Positions 40,285-52,511 of a DNA stretch of 60,000 nt are shown here, piece after piece. The notes beneath the pieces are model-generated. The model was not told the DNA's origin. It saw only the letters and a program-made list of their open reading frames with translations, and searched no databases. How positions within the stretch are numbered: the stretch's first letter is position 1; each line of letters starts with the position of its first letter. The stretch lies in assembly GCF_026151205.1 (NCBI RefSeq), contig NC_087077.1:17966475-18026474 (forward strand). Reading direction: 5' to 3'. The position numbers and the translations under genes were made by a program. This DNA comes from Bolinopsis microptera (taxonomy: Eukaryota; Ctenophora; Tentaculata; Lobata; Bolinopsidae).

Positions 40285-40450
40285 GTTCTATCACGTGATC
40301 GAGAAAGTTTTTGCCAATATCTCGTCATTTTAACCCTATGTCATGGGGGTGATTCGGAATCAGCGTCCGAAAATACATCGATTGAAGTTAGTTACAACTG
40401 TCTGGGCCATTTTAGAACAATTTCTAAAATTGATTCAGCACGCTCGGAAT
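40285..40450 (+). repeat. Dispersed CACGTG-core repeat, copy 6 (short)
   Basis: It has ATCACGTGATCGAGAAAG, then TTTTAACCCTATGTCATGGG, then TCCGAAAATACATCGATTGA, and ends near TTCAGCACGCTCGG. It lacks the telomere-like part. Confidence 0.8.
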
Positions 40451-40811
40451 CGGATAGTGCAGACCATAAAGTTTACGCACCCACCTTTGCCTCCTGAATT
40501 CTTGGTTGGATAGAAATTTATGCAAACTTGGTCGTTTATACTCCTAGCACCTTTGTTAAAAGAAGTAATATTATTTATGTTTGGAATTAGCTTCATTCAA
40601 TAATAACAATATCGATATAATCAATATCAATATCAATATCAGACTAAACTACCGAATAAATTACCAAATATTAATTAATTCGTTCCTACTACTATTCAAA
40701 AATTTATAAATTAAGATAATTAGTATCTAAAAACATTACAAAAATGGTTAAAAATGCCCAAAATCGATTTGAGAGATTTTCAGTCTATATTACAATCGTG
40801 ATAGTGTGTGG

Positions 40812-41246
40812 CGCTGCAATTATCTTATCTTCTTATCTTATCTTATGAGGATTCGTTGCGACGCAACAAGGCCATCGAATGAGTCGACCACCTTTGTTAT
40901 TTTACTTCGGCATTACCTGCATTACAATGTAAACCAGCACTTTCAAGGAAGAGCTTTACAAGAAGCCGAAGGATCGTTCCTAAGGCCAGCGACGGTTAAG
41001 GCACTATGCCACACTTTCTTCGCCCGAGGCTTTGCTGTGTTGATCAAGCACAGCTCCTCATTTAACCCTCACACCCGATTTCTCGAGAATTCGGCTGAGT
41101 GAACCGTGGGGCTACATAGACCACTCGGGATCCTTAGCAGAGCGTCAACGACGCTCACCCCACGACTAGGCAGGCAGTGGGATTCGAACTCGCAATCTCA
41201 CGATTACAAATCCGATGATCAACCAACTACGCTACCTGGCCGTAGA
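40812..41246 (-). mobile_element. tRNA-derived SINE
   Basis: Read on the minus strand from about 41246, the head is tRNA-like: GCGTAGTTGGTTGATCATC (D arm, A box), an anticodon loop with TTGTAAT (Thr, UGU-like), and GAGTTCGAATCCC (T arm, B box) closing with CTGCCTGCC. The anticodon stem pairs poorly, so it is not a functional tRNA. The body runs some 350 bp and ends in ATAAG repeats. The 98-codon + frame across it is an artefact. Confidence 0.72.
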
Positions 41247-41365
41247 TTAGATTACTGCAAGTTAAAATTGTTTGGAGTCAGCTGCCGGTGCTTGTATTAC
41301 TATTAATAGTGCTTTGGTTCTCAATTTTATCAAGTTAATGGAAGTTTCTAGGCAATTGCTTGAAG

Positions 41366-41930
41366 TTAAAATTTTTTATGAACAGCGTTCCAAAGCTTGG
41401 CTGCATTAAACAAAAAGGTATTTGATTTATTTAGAAGAATAACCGTTAGACTCGTTGCACGGTTTGAAATGTTGATGGCCTCATAAAGGGAGTATGGGCA
41501 GTGGTACTTGATAATCTTAGAGAATTCTGAAATGCAGTGATATTTGTATAAGTCATGAGCCATTAGAATTTTTAATCTATTAAAAATGGGTTTTGTAAGC
41601 TCCTTTTCAAAGGGTTTATGGTCTAATTTTTGCATACCATATGGTCTAGTATGGCACATGTTGATTGTTTATCTAGATATGAGTCGAGATCACCAAAAAG
41701 AATCCTTATACAGTGCTTCTGTGTGATAAAAAGACTATCATTGGACATTGGACCGTTCTTTGTATTGAGGACAACACCCTAAACACTTATATACACTACT
41801 CAAGGAGAGCATTATATATTTTCAAATATAGTTCAGAGGGTATCGAGTGCCGAATTCTACAGATTGTACCAGTAATAGATCGCAGTTTTTTACGGATGTA
41901 GTGCATGTGGGCCATCCAGTTTAGCTTACT
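41366..41930 (-). pseudogene. LINE reverse-transcriptase C-terminal relic
   Basis: In order on the minus strand it reads LNWMAHMHYIRKKLRSITG, SELYLKIYNALLE, FGDLDSYLDKQST, RPYGMQKL and an AAKLWNAVHKKF end, split by frame changes. The blocks match the LINE relic at 24060-25000, so both come from one family, distinct from the LINE at 52.7-59.6 kb. Confidence 0.8.
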
Positions 41931-42009
41931 TTTTAAACAACACCTAAGAATTTGGTATCCTTGACTTTAGTATAACCTTACCATTGATGAATATTGATCT
42001 AGATTTTGG

Positions 42010-42120
42010 GAACAAAATTTTCAAAGTTTTCTTGGAAACTACTTATGTTCATGTTCCGGCTCAGAATGATCAGGGTAGGATGAAACATGAACAAAAGTAG
42101 TTTCCAGAAAAACTTTGAAA
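42010..42120. repeat. Foldback element flanking the LTR retrotransposon
   Basis: Arms of about 38 bp (start TTTTCAAAGTTTTC, end AACTTTGAAAA) are inverted around a 28-bp spacer with GATCAGGGTAGGATG. One arm with the same spacer recurs at 46268-46345 to the right of the LTR element. Confidence 0.85.
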
Positions 42121-42145
42121 AATTTTGAGTCATTCTCGATATGTA

Positions 42146-42480
42146 TGTTATCACCGGTGCGTGGAGAATAGATAGATACTCGAAGTTCAAGAGAAAGATA
42201 GTATGATGATAAAATCAGAATAATTGGAATAATAGGAATAATGAACAAAGTAAGATCGCAGAACCTTGACCCTTACGCTAAACCTACATGTTTCGGAGAG
42301 GTCTAAGTTTATAATTAAAACAAGGTAGTTAACCGTTGTTTAACTATCCTCTCTACGAACTAGTGGTTTTAACTGTCCTCTTTACGGACTAGTGGTTTAA
42401 CCCGTAAATATCAGGAGATATTTGGTCCTTCTAGAAGAATCAGGAGAGAGCTAGGAACTAGCTCGATTCAATCTATAACA
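42146..42480 (-). repeat. 3-prime LTR
   Basis: 335 bp. It is nearly identical to 45794-46138 apart from one 10-bp indel near the TTTGGTCC segment, which implies a fairly recent insertion. Confidence 0.92.
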
Positions 42481-42967
42481 GATCCCTACGGACACAGAAA
42501 AAGATTTTATTGGTAGATAAAATCTTTACGGGGTTTTTATTATACGTCCAAAATTTGAAAAAACAAGCTATGGGTCTTGTCACAAATATCTCACATATTG
42601 AAAATCAAATGTTAACACGAATTCACAGATTTAATTCTTCTCCATATTCTATTAAAAATAATTTACACGAATTGTTCGTTGGTCTTCAAGGAAATTTTAT
42701 TTTCTCCAGTCTGTTTCATTTATTAAAAACTATAGTTTTCGGATTGTCCTTTTAGAAGTATTTCAATAAGCCGTTGTTGGCGTGAGCTGATGTTCATCAA
42801 CTAGGATCGTGTCTATTCTTGTTAGTTAAGTCTTAGTATGACGGTTGATCCAGAAGGTAAGTCGTTCACCTAACTATTGTCAACTTAGATCTTCAAGGTC
42901 TTTGGGGTGATGTGGGCTCTAATAGTGTCTTCTAAGGTTTAAGTGAGGTAAATGCAGGAGAAATTTT

Positions 42968-43115
42968 CAGGGCTTCATGAGGGCGGAAGTGACGTTTAGG
43001 ACTTCGGTGGAGAAGAAGTAATGTGCAGGGCTTCAATAGAGCAGGAGTGACGTTTAGGACTTCAGTAGAGAAGAAGTAATGTGTAGGGCTTCAATAGAGC
43101 GGTAGTAACATGTGG
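42968..43115. repeat. Tandem repeat of about 60 bp in LTR element
   Basis: About 2.5 copies of a unit with GGGCTTCAATAGAGC, GTGACGTTTAGGACTTC and GAGAAGAAGTAATGTG. Confidence 0.8.
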
Positions 43116-43358
43116 GTAAGGGTCCATAGAAGAAGGGTATAATAATCAACATAGATTTTGTGGAATTCCCAATTATGATCTAATATGATCGACACCTCAA
43201 TTATATTTTGATTTATGATTCTCACAATCGTATGTTGTTTTTGGCTTTTATTTTTCAAGAAATGAATAGACGCATTTTTGATAACTGCACCAAGGTAGTA
43301 AAATTAATAGTGATATATTACAAAAGTAACAGTGTTATATTATAATATTATATAGAAT

Positions 43359-43484
43359 ATATGTCTCAAAGGACTAAATTATTTTGATATAGGGATATGT
43401 CACAAAGGACTAAAATACTTTGATGTAGGGATATGTCACAAAGGACTACAATACTTTGATGTAGGGATATGTCACAAAGGACTT
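43359..43484. repeat. Four-copy 36-bp tandem repeat in LTR element
   Basis: Unit starts at 43359, 43395, 43431 and 43467, each ATATGTCACAAAGGACTA-like. Confidence 0.9.
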
Positions 43485-43576
43485 ACTCCCACCTGCTGTT
43501 GGCGGTCCACCATAGCAAGGTGGAAATATTGTTCCGCTTCTATGGTCTCAGTCCTTTCCAGTAGTTTTTCGGGGTT

Positions 43577-44288
43577 TCAGATCCCCAGGAGATCTTTTCT
43601 GATCTCGTTCTGGTCCGCTATGGACGCGAATGCGTGGACAGGGATGTATGGGGTTTTTCCGCCACAGCATGGCGAGAGGGTGATACCCCGGTTTAAAGAA
43701 GTTTGAAGGCGGGGTTTGTGCCCAGGGCTCCAGGGGCACATGCCGGCCCATATGGGCTCGTGCTTCCGTAGCCTCGCTTGCTCAGGGGCACCTAGTTGAA
43801 TCATATGATTAGTTGTTTGTTTATCAGAGATCGCTTCCACCAGTTTTGAAGCTTTCTGTGATTGAGTATGACCATGATATTTAGCTAAATCGTTCAAAGG
43901 TCTTTTCTTACCACTTTTGTTAGCTGGCAGCAAGGCCTGACTTGTCACGTTCATGACTGACACCAAGGTCTCTCCGTTTGCGGGGCTATCTCCGTCTGCG
44001 GGGTTATCTCCGTCTGCGGGGTTATCTCCGTCTGCGGGGCTATCAGTCTCCATTACGGTGACGCTCTCTAGTGACTCTATGAGCTCCTTCTCTGCTGCTC
44101 CTTCTGTCTCTGCTGCTCCTTCTGTCTCTGCTGCTCCTTCTGTCTCTGTTGCTGGTCCTGTCACTGCTGCCTCTTCTGTTGTCGCTTCCTCTTCTATCGT
44201 TGCGGCCTCTCCGTTCGTTACTGCCTGGGGTCCGGGCTCTTCTTTCTCTGGAAGAATATTTTTTGTTACGAACGGGGGAAATAGTCAT
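43577..44288 (-). CDS. Acidic repeat protein of the LTR element
   Basis: The frame is open from at least 44280 to a stop at 43577 and has no clear ATG start; an ATG-less GTG lies at 44164. The N-terminal part is Glu-rich with three AETEGA units, then four ADGDNP units, then a basic KSGKKRPLND stretch. The C-terminal 80 residues contain a Trp- and Pro-rich segment (WAGMCPWSPGHKP). It might be the tail of a gag-pol product or an extra ORF. Function is unknown. Coding bias of the repeats is consistent with in-frame expansion (18-bp units). Confidence 0.5.
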
Positions 44289-44989
44289 TTATTAGATTGA
44301 CCTTGTAATATATAATTGTAATTGTAATATCCTGCTACACGCCATTTATACTTAATTAATATGGCGGTGTGAGTATGCCAGAAAGTGATTTAAACTAGTT
44401 GTATAAATATAAATTATAAAGTTTAACTGGCTAAAGTACTAAAACTAGCAGAGTATCATGATTAAAAGAAGTCTTCGATAATATGATCATAACTGATTAA
44501 TCGGTTTAAAAGGTACCCGAGCGCTCAGGGCACACCTAAAATTATATCCGAGAAATAGTATCATACGACTTCGTTGCTAGTTTAGAAACTCACACATCTG
44601 CAGAATTACAGTAATCAAGTACTCACTTCCTTTTCTTGTTGTACTTTTTATTGACCGTCACGTGGTCATGACGATAATCAAACCTATCAATAGGTAGACT
44701 TCTAGTAGCCCTTGGGTTATTCCTTGCTAACCTCTCATATTACATAAGCTTCATTTGAGCTCGTAGGGTCTACTTCCGTGCTAGTTATGCCGGTCAATGG
44801 GATAGTGTTATCGGGCGAATGATAGCCTGGTTGACTCACTGCAGTACCAGGTTCTGGGGCAATATGTTGTCCCGTGCCAGTCGATATATCTATCTCATTT
44901 TGAATCTGTACGAAATGATTCAGGGTAGGAGCTTGATCTAGAACGATCACGAAGATTTTTTTCTATCTCTGGACCGAGATTTCGAATGG

Positions 44990-45723
44990 TTCCTGCTATT
45001 ATCAGAATCAATATGACTCACTGATCTTGATCTAGATCTAGAACTGTAACGATTCATTGATCTATTTCTCGATCTATCCCTTGCTCTATGGCCTGACGGA
45101 CCTGCTGATCTACTCACGTTGCTATTACGGATATTTTTAATTTATGTATCGTCCGAATTATTTTTGTTATCTTCAATGAAGAAAGCCTCGAGAGATTTGG
45201 CACTACTTACTGCCTTGTCATATGTTAAGTTCTTTCTGTCTCTGACAATTTCTATTTTTATGGCAATGTTCCTAAGGCCTTGTATGAAAGCTTCTAATTT
45301 ATGACTTGTAAGGTCAGATGGAGAAAAATTTAGATTCTGGGCTATGATACCAAGTCTATAATTATAATCGTCAATGGATTCATGGCTCTTTTGCTTTAGA
45401 TTATATAATTTTGCAAGAGCATTTGCATTGCTTACGACCGGATTTATGGCATTCTTAAAAGCATCGCATAATTTAGCTGCATCGGCTTTATCATCATCAT
45501 CCAATTCTACGGATTTCAAAGATGCGTGTGTTCTATTGTCGACCAAGGATAGAAATATCATGTCGAGGTTTTTCTTTAACTCATTTATGGTTACGTATTC
45601 CGTGAACCGATCGCAAAACTGATGAAAGTTATCGCCGTATACAAACTGGCGGGGTTTACCTATGATTGAAATACGACTCATCTGGTCTGTAACAGTTTGA
45701 ATCTTACCTGTCGACAAGGGCAT
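44990..45723 (-). CDS. Retrotransposon gag protein
   Basis: An ATG at 45723 opens 193 codons to a stop at 45142. Residues about 30-175 show the gag capsid pattern: FHQFCDRFTEYV, a LAKLYNLKQKSHESIDDYNYR core (Q-x5-E-S-I-x-x-Y) and an AFIQGLRN motif. Beyond the stop, in another frame, lies an Arg/Ser-rich segment (about 45120-44990, with RDRSRNRS) that would suit a nucleic-acid-binding tail, so a frameshift may have cut the protein. It would form the capsid of the retrotransposon particle. Confidence 0.82.
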
Positions 45724-45770
45724 ATCTTTTGCTTTGGTGGCTTCGTGTCGTCCATGTTTTATTCTCGTCG

Positions 45771-45792
45771 CCGTTTTATCCTCGTCGCCAAT
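45771..45792 (-). other. Primer-binding site of the LTR element
   Basis: Just inside the 5-prime LTR the minus strand reads TTGGCGACGAGGATAAAAC. It starts with the TGG expected to pair with a tRNA CCA end. The tRNA is not identified. Confidence 0.65.
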
Positions 45793-45793
45793 C

Positions 45794-46138
45794 TGTTATC
45801 ACCGGTGCGTGGAGAATAGATAGATACTCGAAGTTCAAGAGAAAGATAGTATGATGATAAAATCAGAATAATTGGAATAATAGGAATAATGAACAAAGTA
45901 AGATCGCAGAACCTTGACCCTTACGCTAAACCTACATGTTTCGGAGAGGTCTAAGTTTATAATTAAAACAAGGTAGTTAACCGTTGTTTAACTATCCTCT
46001 CTACGAACTAGTGGTTTTAACTGTCCTCTTTACGGACTAGTGGTTTAACCCGTAAATATCAGGAGATATTTGGTCCTCGTGGAAGGTTCTAGAAGAATCA
46101 GGAGAGAGCTAGGAACTAGCTCGATTCAATCTATAACA
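45794..46138 (-). repeat. 5-prime LTR
   Basis: 345 bp, TG...CA ends, direct copy of 42146-42480. It should hold the element promoter. Confidence 0.92.
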
Positions 46139-46267
46139 TGTACCTCTAAAAGCAGAGCTCCCGCTTCCGAGCTCGTATTGCGAAAGGGAGGCCTGCCTTT
46201 CGAGATCGCATTAATAGAAAGGAGAACCATCGAGTCCAAAATCGTATATCGAACTTCGAAAACCGAA

Positions 46268-46345
46268 AAATATATTTTTGGCTCATAATGATCAGGGTAG
46301 GATGGAACATGAACATAAGTAGTTTCCAAGAAAACTTTGAAAATT
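46268..46345. repeat. Half copy of the foldback element
   Basis: It carries GATCAGGGTAGGATGGAACA and one arm AAGTAGTTTCCAAGAAAACT as at 42060-42115. Confidence 0.8.
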
Positions 46346-46634
46346 TTTTTCCAAAATCTAGAAGTGGTGTCAATACGGAGGGGTATGTGTGACGGTGACA
46401 GACAGACCCCTTCTAAAAATCTTGAGGTTTCAACTCCATTTGCGCGCTGATATTGGCCACAAAGAAGGGTCGGTTTTTGGTGAATTTTCAGTGTTTTTTG
46501 TCTCCGTTGCAAGGGGGATTTCGTCAAGTTTAAAATATAATATAGATAAAGGGTTTTATTTTGTACCCTGGTTTTAAAAAATTTTCTACCGTTTTATTGC
46601 ATTTATTGTATATTTTTATTTTTGGTGGTATCAT

Positions 46635-46700
46635 ACCTTATAGCTGGACAATGACCATTGCTATATTATGTGTATATTGTTTGAATATCTTTCTATTTAA
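46635..46700 (+). mobile_element. 3-prime end of a SINE related to 24303-24613
   Basis: GACCATTGCTATATTATGTG followed by TATATTGTTTGAATAT and an A/T-rich tail match the last 50 bp of the intact insertion. Confidence 0.72.
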
Positions 46701-49254
46701 ATTACAATGAGCATGTACTCGATGATGCACATTGATCTTCAGATCAGGCCTTACAAGGAATATTGGACCTTTAAAGCCCCCTTTGATAAGAATAGTTTCT
46801 CCATTCTTATCATATTTTGTTTTCTTATTGGTGTTTGTTGCGTTAATGTTGTCTTAATGTTGTCTTAATGTTGTCTTAATGTTGTCTTATTGTTGTCTTA
46901 ATGTTGTCTTATTGTTGTCTTAATGTTCGTTCTAGTTGCCGTTTCTCTATAGTAATTTATAATCATGTTTATCAAATGACTGCAGCATAAATGTAGCCAC
47001 AAAAGCTTTATAATTGTGATGTGACGGACAGCTTACTTGTTCCAATATTAAATTCTATGGTTAGGTTATAATGTAGTCAGTTTGTGGTGTCCATTCATCC
47101 AAATCATTTGAAAATAATGGTTGAACTGGCAATTCTTATCAGATTAATTTTTGATCAATCCTTATCGGTGGAAACGGATTATTTTTATTTGTACTTAATG
47201 CTTCTAGTAATGGACTATAGTTAAGCACTTTTACAAAGAATAAGCTCACCAAGTAACTTACCTCAGTTAATTATAACACTTAACAGTAACAATAATTACA
47301 ATGTTATATAACTGAATGTGCAAGGTACACACTGTTACATCCCAACAGCACGTACAACACCAGACTAATCCAAGGAGTCGTGGTCTCTCCCTCCCTCCCT
47401 CTCTCTCGTACCCTGGTGTAGACATCACCAAAGTGTTGTTCTGCGATCTGATGAGACAGTCTTACTGATCACATGGGCTGGCAGCTACCATGTGGAGTAG
47501 TAGGAACGCGATCATGTGCTAGGTTGCGAATTACTGTAATTATACAGGTCAAGTTGTGGAGCATTCTCACACCGTCACATGAGTTTTACTGTTTTCTGAT
47601 TGAAGGTTGAAGGTTGAAGGTTAAATAAGATTAACTATAATAATATGAACTGGAGAGTGGAGTGGGCTCCTAAGGAGAGCTGTAGTAAACTTGGTAATAT
47701 TCTATGTTGAGTTAGTCTAGTTGTAGTGCACCAGATGGGCTTGCTAGTTAAATATAGCTTCCAGCTCACTGTCCTACACTGATGAAATGAGGGTCCGCCC
47801 GCCACCACCGCTCCTAACAGCCTCTCTAACGTGGTATTTAGATCGTATTCTGTTACAATAATGAGTGTTGATGACGTCAATGAATCATACTGAGGAGAAA
47901 CTGAATGCCGAAGGTAGGAGATTTAGTCTGCCAGTATGATAATTCATTTTCCGATCTATTATATATTATATAATATTATATTATCTACAATTTTCTAAAT
48001 AAAAATCGTGGGTGTTAATTGTAGTTTTATATGATAGTTGGTAACGGAGTGAAACAATATGCTGACATTTTATGCATATCAGAACCCACAACAATAACCT
48101 CTTATATCGTTTCTGTTTTGAAAATATCTGAACTTCAAACAACAAATCAAGAGATGGAATGGTAGTATTTAATTTAGCCCAAAAGTCTAAACGTTACTCT
48201 CACCTGTAAGGTCAGTGCCGAGAAAGATGCCCTTAAATATTCTTAAATTCTTCATTTCATTCTCAGATGGAACGATAAATTTCTTGCTGAAGTTTAAATG
48301 TCATATGTCAATTGAACTACCAAAGGTAAATTAGTTTGAATTCATGGAGATTCCTACCTTATTTTGCCATGATATTCTAATCTTTACTCTTTAAACGTCA
48401 CTCTGATGATTTGTTGTTCAATAATTGGAGAGCATAGCTCTCTCCATTTCAGTTTGGCACTCCTCCAACTGATTGTCAAATGTGTATAATCAACATAATA
48501 GTTCACAATGTATTGACTATTGAGCTATATTAACTATCTGGCGTTGACAAAGGAATCGTCTGTTATAAAATTGTATCACATCAATAATTCATGTCGGATA
48601 TGTTTCCTAGCAGGAATTTGTTTGAACAGTATACTATAGTGAAACCATTTAGAATTAGTGGTTGAGATCTCTGATACTAATAATTTAGGCCTCACGGTAA
48701 TTCAACTCGAAAAACATACTTTACTACTATTTTTGGCCATAGAATCGATTAAAAGCTGTACAGTAACGATTGGATTAATTGTGTATTTTGGCTGAACTTA
48801 CGGACAATTTCTTAAAAACTGCCAGATCTAAATCTACAGTAGTTAATTCTTGTTCACTACTTCGAAGTGCTCAATTTGGTTAAGAGGAGCTGCAATGTTG
48901 CACTGAGAATTGTTTACTTACATCACTGTACAGTAAAACGTACACATGAAAGTAAACTTAAAACTTTGTTCACTAGATTTGATAGTTTTATTAGTACAAT
49001 TTTCATCATTTTGTTTGAGATCAAGTACAATGAACCTAGGAGTTCGCACATGTTAGTTTTATAGTTTGACTGATTTCACACCCCTGTCTAGTCTGGTCAA
49101 TGATCTATTTTACCCAGGAAATCATTACAAGTCCTTCGTCTAATAATGATAACCGTCAGTGAATAGTTAGTAATGTTTTATTTCGATTAGATAAGTCAAG
49201 AAACCAACGATGTTTTAAATTATTTCTTTGATGAGACATTTCTTTGTTCGTATT

Positions 49255-49256
<2 letters not shown>

Positions 49257-49350
<94 letters not shown>
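49257..49350. repeat. (AG)n microsatellite
   Basis: About 47 AG units, ending in CGGGAGAGAGCC. Confidence 0.98.
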
Positions 49351-49352
<2 letters not shown>

Positions 49353-50219
49353 GGAGAGAGCCGCTCCTGTTCTTCAGTCAAAATGTGTATCATCTTTACA
49401 TGTAATTATACTATCAATATTGAACTATTTTGTTGATAATGCTAGACCTTATTCTTGGAGTTAAATAGCGCTACACTGTTGGGTTTCGTTCCGTACTAGA
49501 TTTATTTGGTACGCACTAGTCAGTTGGCTCATTAAAATCGAATGATCAGGTAGTATAATGATCAGTGTAATCATATCATCAATAATTACTAATTAGGCCT
49601 GATCAGTGAATTTGTATACTTTTGGCCGTGTCCCGTTGACTTCACAAATGATTTCATCCAAAACTATTCTAGTTTGCCAGCACCAATGGTCCAATGCAGT
49701 CAGTACCTGGTTATTTAAAATAGAATTGGCGTATTGATAACAATTTCGATATTAATTCATATAATTACCATGTCGGTTATATGAAGCCATGGCTGAATAA
49801 AATGCACTATTACTTAGTGTACGTCATAATATGTACGGCGTATGCCACACATAATCAGGTTTTTCACTTGTGTTAAGTGCACTTTTGTAGCTTTACTACT
49901 ACTTTTATCATTTTGGTTGGAAATCGACTTCATTTGAAACATACCGAATCTTGGTTTGTTGGCTTTAAATCTCCTTTAGTTTTAAACGTAATCTGCATGA
50001 TTGTTAAAATTCATCTTTAGAATATTCACGACATACGACAAGTGACTACTTTAACCTGTAAAGCTCTCCTTTTCTTGCTCTTTACTTTTAATAAGGTGTT
50101 CTCCTGACATGGTGTTAAATTCAGGTATTAACACCATAAATCAACTCTTCCTACTCGTGACACTCTGACCAATCGACCAAAAGAAGGAACAGAGTTCACG
50201 CCCAAAAACCAGGTCTAAT

Positions 50220-50468
50220 CTAGGATGCCACCGTTCCACTGTAGGATGCCACCGTTCCACTGTAGGATGCCACAGTTCCACTGTAGGATGCCACAGTTCC
50301 ACTGTAGGATGCCACCGTTCCACTGTAGGATGCCACAGTTCCACTGTAGGATGCCACAGTTCCACTGTAGGATGCCACCATTCCACTGTAGGATGCCACA
50401 GTTCCACTGTAGGATGCCACAGTTCCACTGTAGGATGCCACAGTTCCACTGTAGGATGCCACAGTTCC
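50220..50468. repeat. 21-bp minisatellite, about 12 copies
   Basis: Unit TAGGATGCCACAGTTCCACTG with a C/A variant at one site. The period is divisible by three and lacks stops in several frames, which creates false ORFs. Confidence 0.95.
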
Positions 50469-52236
50469 GACCTTCAGCAAATTTAGGGCTGTGTTTGGGC
50501 GGGGTATCCTGAGCCTAATCTAACAAAAGTTGGTCACACTTCTGGTAGTTAATAATATTTATAACACCGAAATTTGACGCTGCGATTGTTGTGCCGCTTT
50601 TGTTCTGTCATTTTGGCGACCAATCAACAGATAATAGGAGTTATTGGTGACGATATCCGAATTGTACACTCCGCATGCAATCAAATTATTGTTGTCTGGC
50701 AAAATGGTATAATGAATCCCATCATTGCTTGATAATGATATTAATACGAAATAATACTGCAAAATATGCCGTGATGTTGATCTTACGATGAGAGTGACGT
50801 CACGCAGTTATTATACATTTATGTAATATATATATTTATGTAATATACATATTTATGTAATATATACAAATTAAGCTGCACTTTTTCTGTATAACTCTTG
50901 TATAAGTCATGCCTTTTGATCCACATTTAATTAATTCTGTTATAGTTTGCCACAAATTTCATTCGTCAAATACATTATTCTAATTTATGAGCTGATGTTG
51001 TTGAGTAGACACAGTTGCAACTTGACACCAGGGCCAAGTGTGTACAGTCTAAATAACATGAGATTAAATACAGCTACAAAACGGTAATTCCTAATCCGAC
51101 GGAAAGTTCAGTTATATTGACTTATATAAAATAGTATATAGTTTAGCATATTATATCCCGTGTTAGAATACCCGATATCGACATGTGTTGTTAACAGATT
51201 AAGTTGTATACCTGTTAATTTGTATCGTCTTATCAATATCACGTTGTGTGGTTATTACTCATCTCTCCAGCTCGCTAATACTAATTTGTTAATTTTCTGA
51301 CAAATCCTACCTGAGTCAGCACCCAATTAGATGATGACTTAATTAATCACTTCCAGTAAAACCACACAGCCTCATCAGAGATTGCTTGATGACGAGCTCG
51401 TCTACTTTCGGCTAAAGTTTCCCGAGTCGCTGTACTATTGAGACTGGTGATATGGCCTGATGTAAGAAAATTATATTACGATTTACGTATCATGTTGTGC
51501 TGCTTGTCTAGATGTTTAGTTACTAAGTTTAGTCTGTGATAGTATGCTGTTGTTGCTCACTTGCGGTTAATCTGCCTCGAGCACACACTCAAAACAATGT
51601 TTTATTCCCGAACTTTCTTCTGAGCTTGTTTATTTGAGTGTTTTTACAATTTAATTAGAGTTAGTTTTTGAATTGAATTTTAACTTTGAGATGTTTAATA
51701 ACGTGTTTGTTGAATTGTTTGCATTGTTCGCACGATTATAGACTCGTCAATAACCGTTATAAATGTTATGATTTTACTTTATGTCATTTTATTGCACTGG
51801 ATTCAAATGATCTGTTTATAATATAATGGTTTTAAACTTAATACAACACTTCAAATCTATAACATATATAATAATAAATCATGACTGTATAGCATCTAAT
51901 GTTGTGTATCATTCCTCAGTACAATGAAAAGAACAAGTAGGCTTACAAAGATAAGCCTATATAATAAGATTATCTTATCTGTTTAATGTTGCTATTTTCT
52001 GTGGAAATGCTTTCGGCGGAAATACCTGCATGGTGCCTTTAAAGTTTTCGTTTTGAGGCAAAAACCAGCAGTTTGATAGCGATTGAAACTTTACGTTCTA
52101 CCTTTCAAATATTTCTACATCTATTTACTTTATTATCAATATTATATAACTAAACTTATCACTAAATCATTGATGTTAAAAACATTGAATAATTTATAAA
52201 ACTCCTCCCTATTTTAGCCGTTATGGGGTGAGGGAA

Positions 52237-52344
52237 ATGGAGCTGTTTTACCTGTTAAATGTGTTTAGTTTGGCGAGTGTGGTGGGGTTTGCTGGATGGT
52301 TAGTGGTTGTTGTTCTCCGGCCCTCCTCTTCTCGCGTCCCCGTC
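52237..52344 (+). CDS. First coding exon of an unrecognised membrane-anchored protein
   Basis: The ATG has a good context (GGGAAATGG) and opens 36 codons with a strong hydrophobic segment (FSLASVVGFAGWLVVVVL) followed by an Arg/Ser tail, so an N-terminal signal anchor is likely. The exon ends phase 0 at a strong GTAAGT. An ATG-GGG-TGA mini-uORF lies 16 bp upstream. I do not recognise the protein. Confidence 0.6.
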
Positions 52345-52511
52345 GTAAGTGAACCGTAATTAGATATTACTGACCTGTTGTGCGAGTAACCTGTCATTGG
52401 GTTAATGTTTGAAAAACAAGTTATAAGAATTTGACATAACTTGAATTTGAGCTGTGGTGCTTGTTCAGTACAAAACAACCTCCAACTTAACCCACTGTTT
52501 TTGTCCCCCAG

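Larger units (their letters stand above)
42146..46138 (-). mobile_element. LTR retrotransposon, Ty3/gypsy-like, internally deleted
   Basis: Two direct repeats (42146-42480 and 45794-46138) begin TG and end CA. They are flanked by a TGTA duplication (42142-42145, 46139-46142). The element is oriented on the minus strand: its 5-prime LTR is at 45794-46138, followed by a primer-binding site and gag. No protease, reverse transcriptase or integrase was found in the 3.3-kb interior, so it is non-autonomous. The 4-bp duplication and gag type suggest a gypsy-like origin; that is an inference. Confidence 0.9.
46701..52200. other. Quiet non-coding region with simple repeats
   Basis: No ORF or domain is recognised over 5.5 kb. 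It contains a TGTTGTCTTAA tandem repeat (about 46848-46930), a CCCTCCCT/CTCTCT stretch (about 47388-47407), an AG tract, a 21-bp minisatellite and a TGACGTCA at about 47872 and 50797. It is the 5-prime flank, and possibly holds untranslated exons, of the plus-strand gene at 52237. Confidence 0.45.

Noticed and set aside
40806-41102. 98-codon plus-strand frame
   Set aside because: It is the antisense of the tRNA-derived SINE body.
41106-41250. Functional tRNA-Thr gene
   Set aside because: The anticodon stem does not pair and a SINE body with simple-repeat tail follows.
50141-50512. Three overlapping ORFs with 7-residue periodicity
   Set aside because: They come from the stop-free 21-bp minisatellite; several frames being open at once argues against coding.
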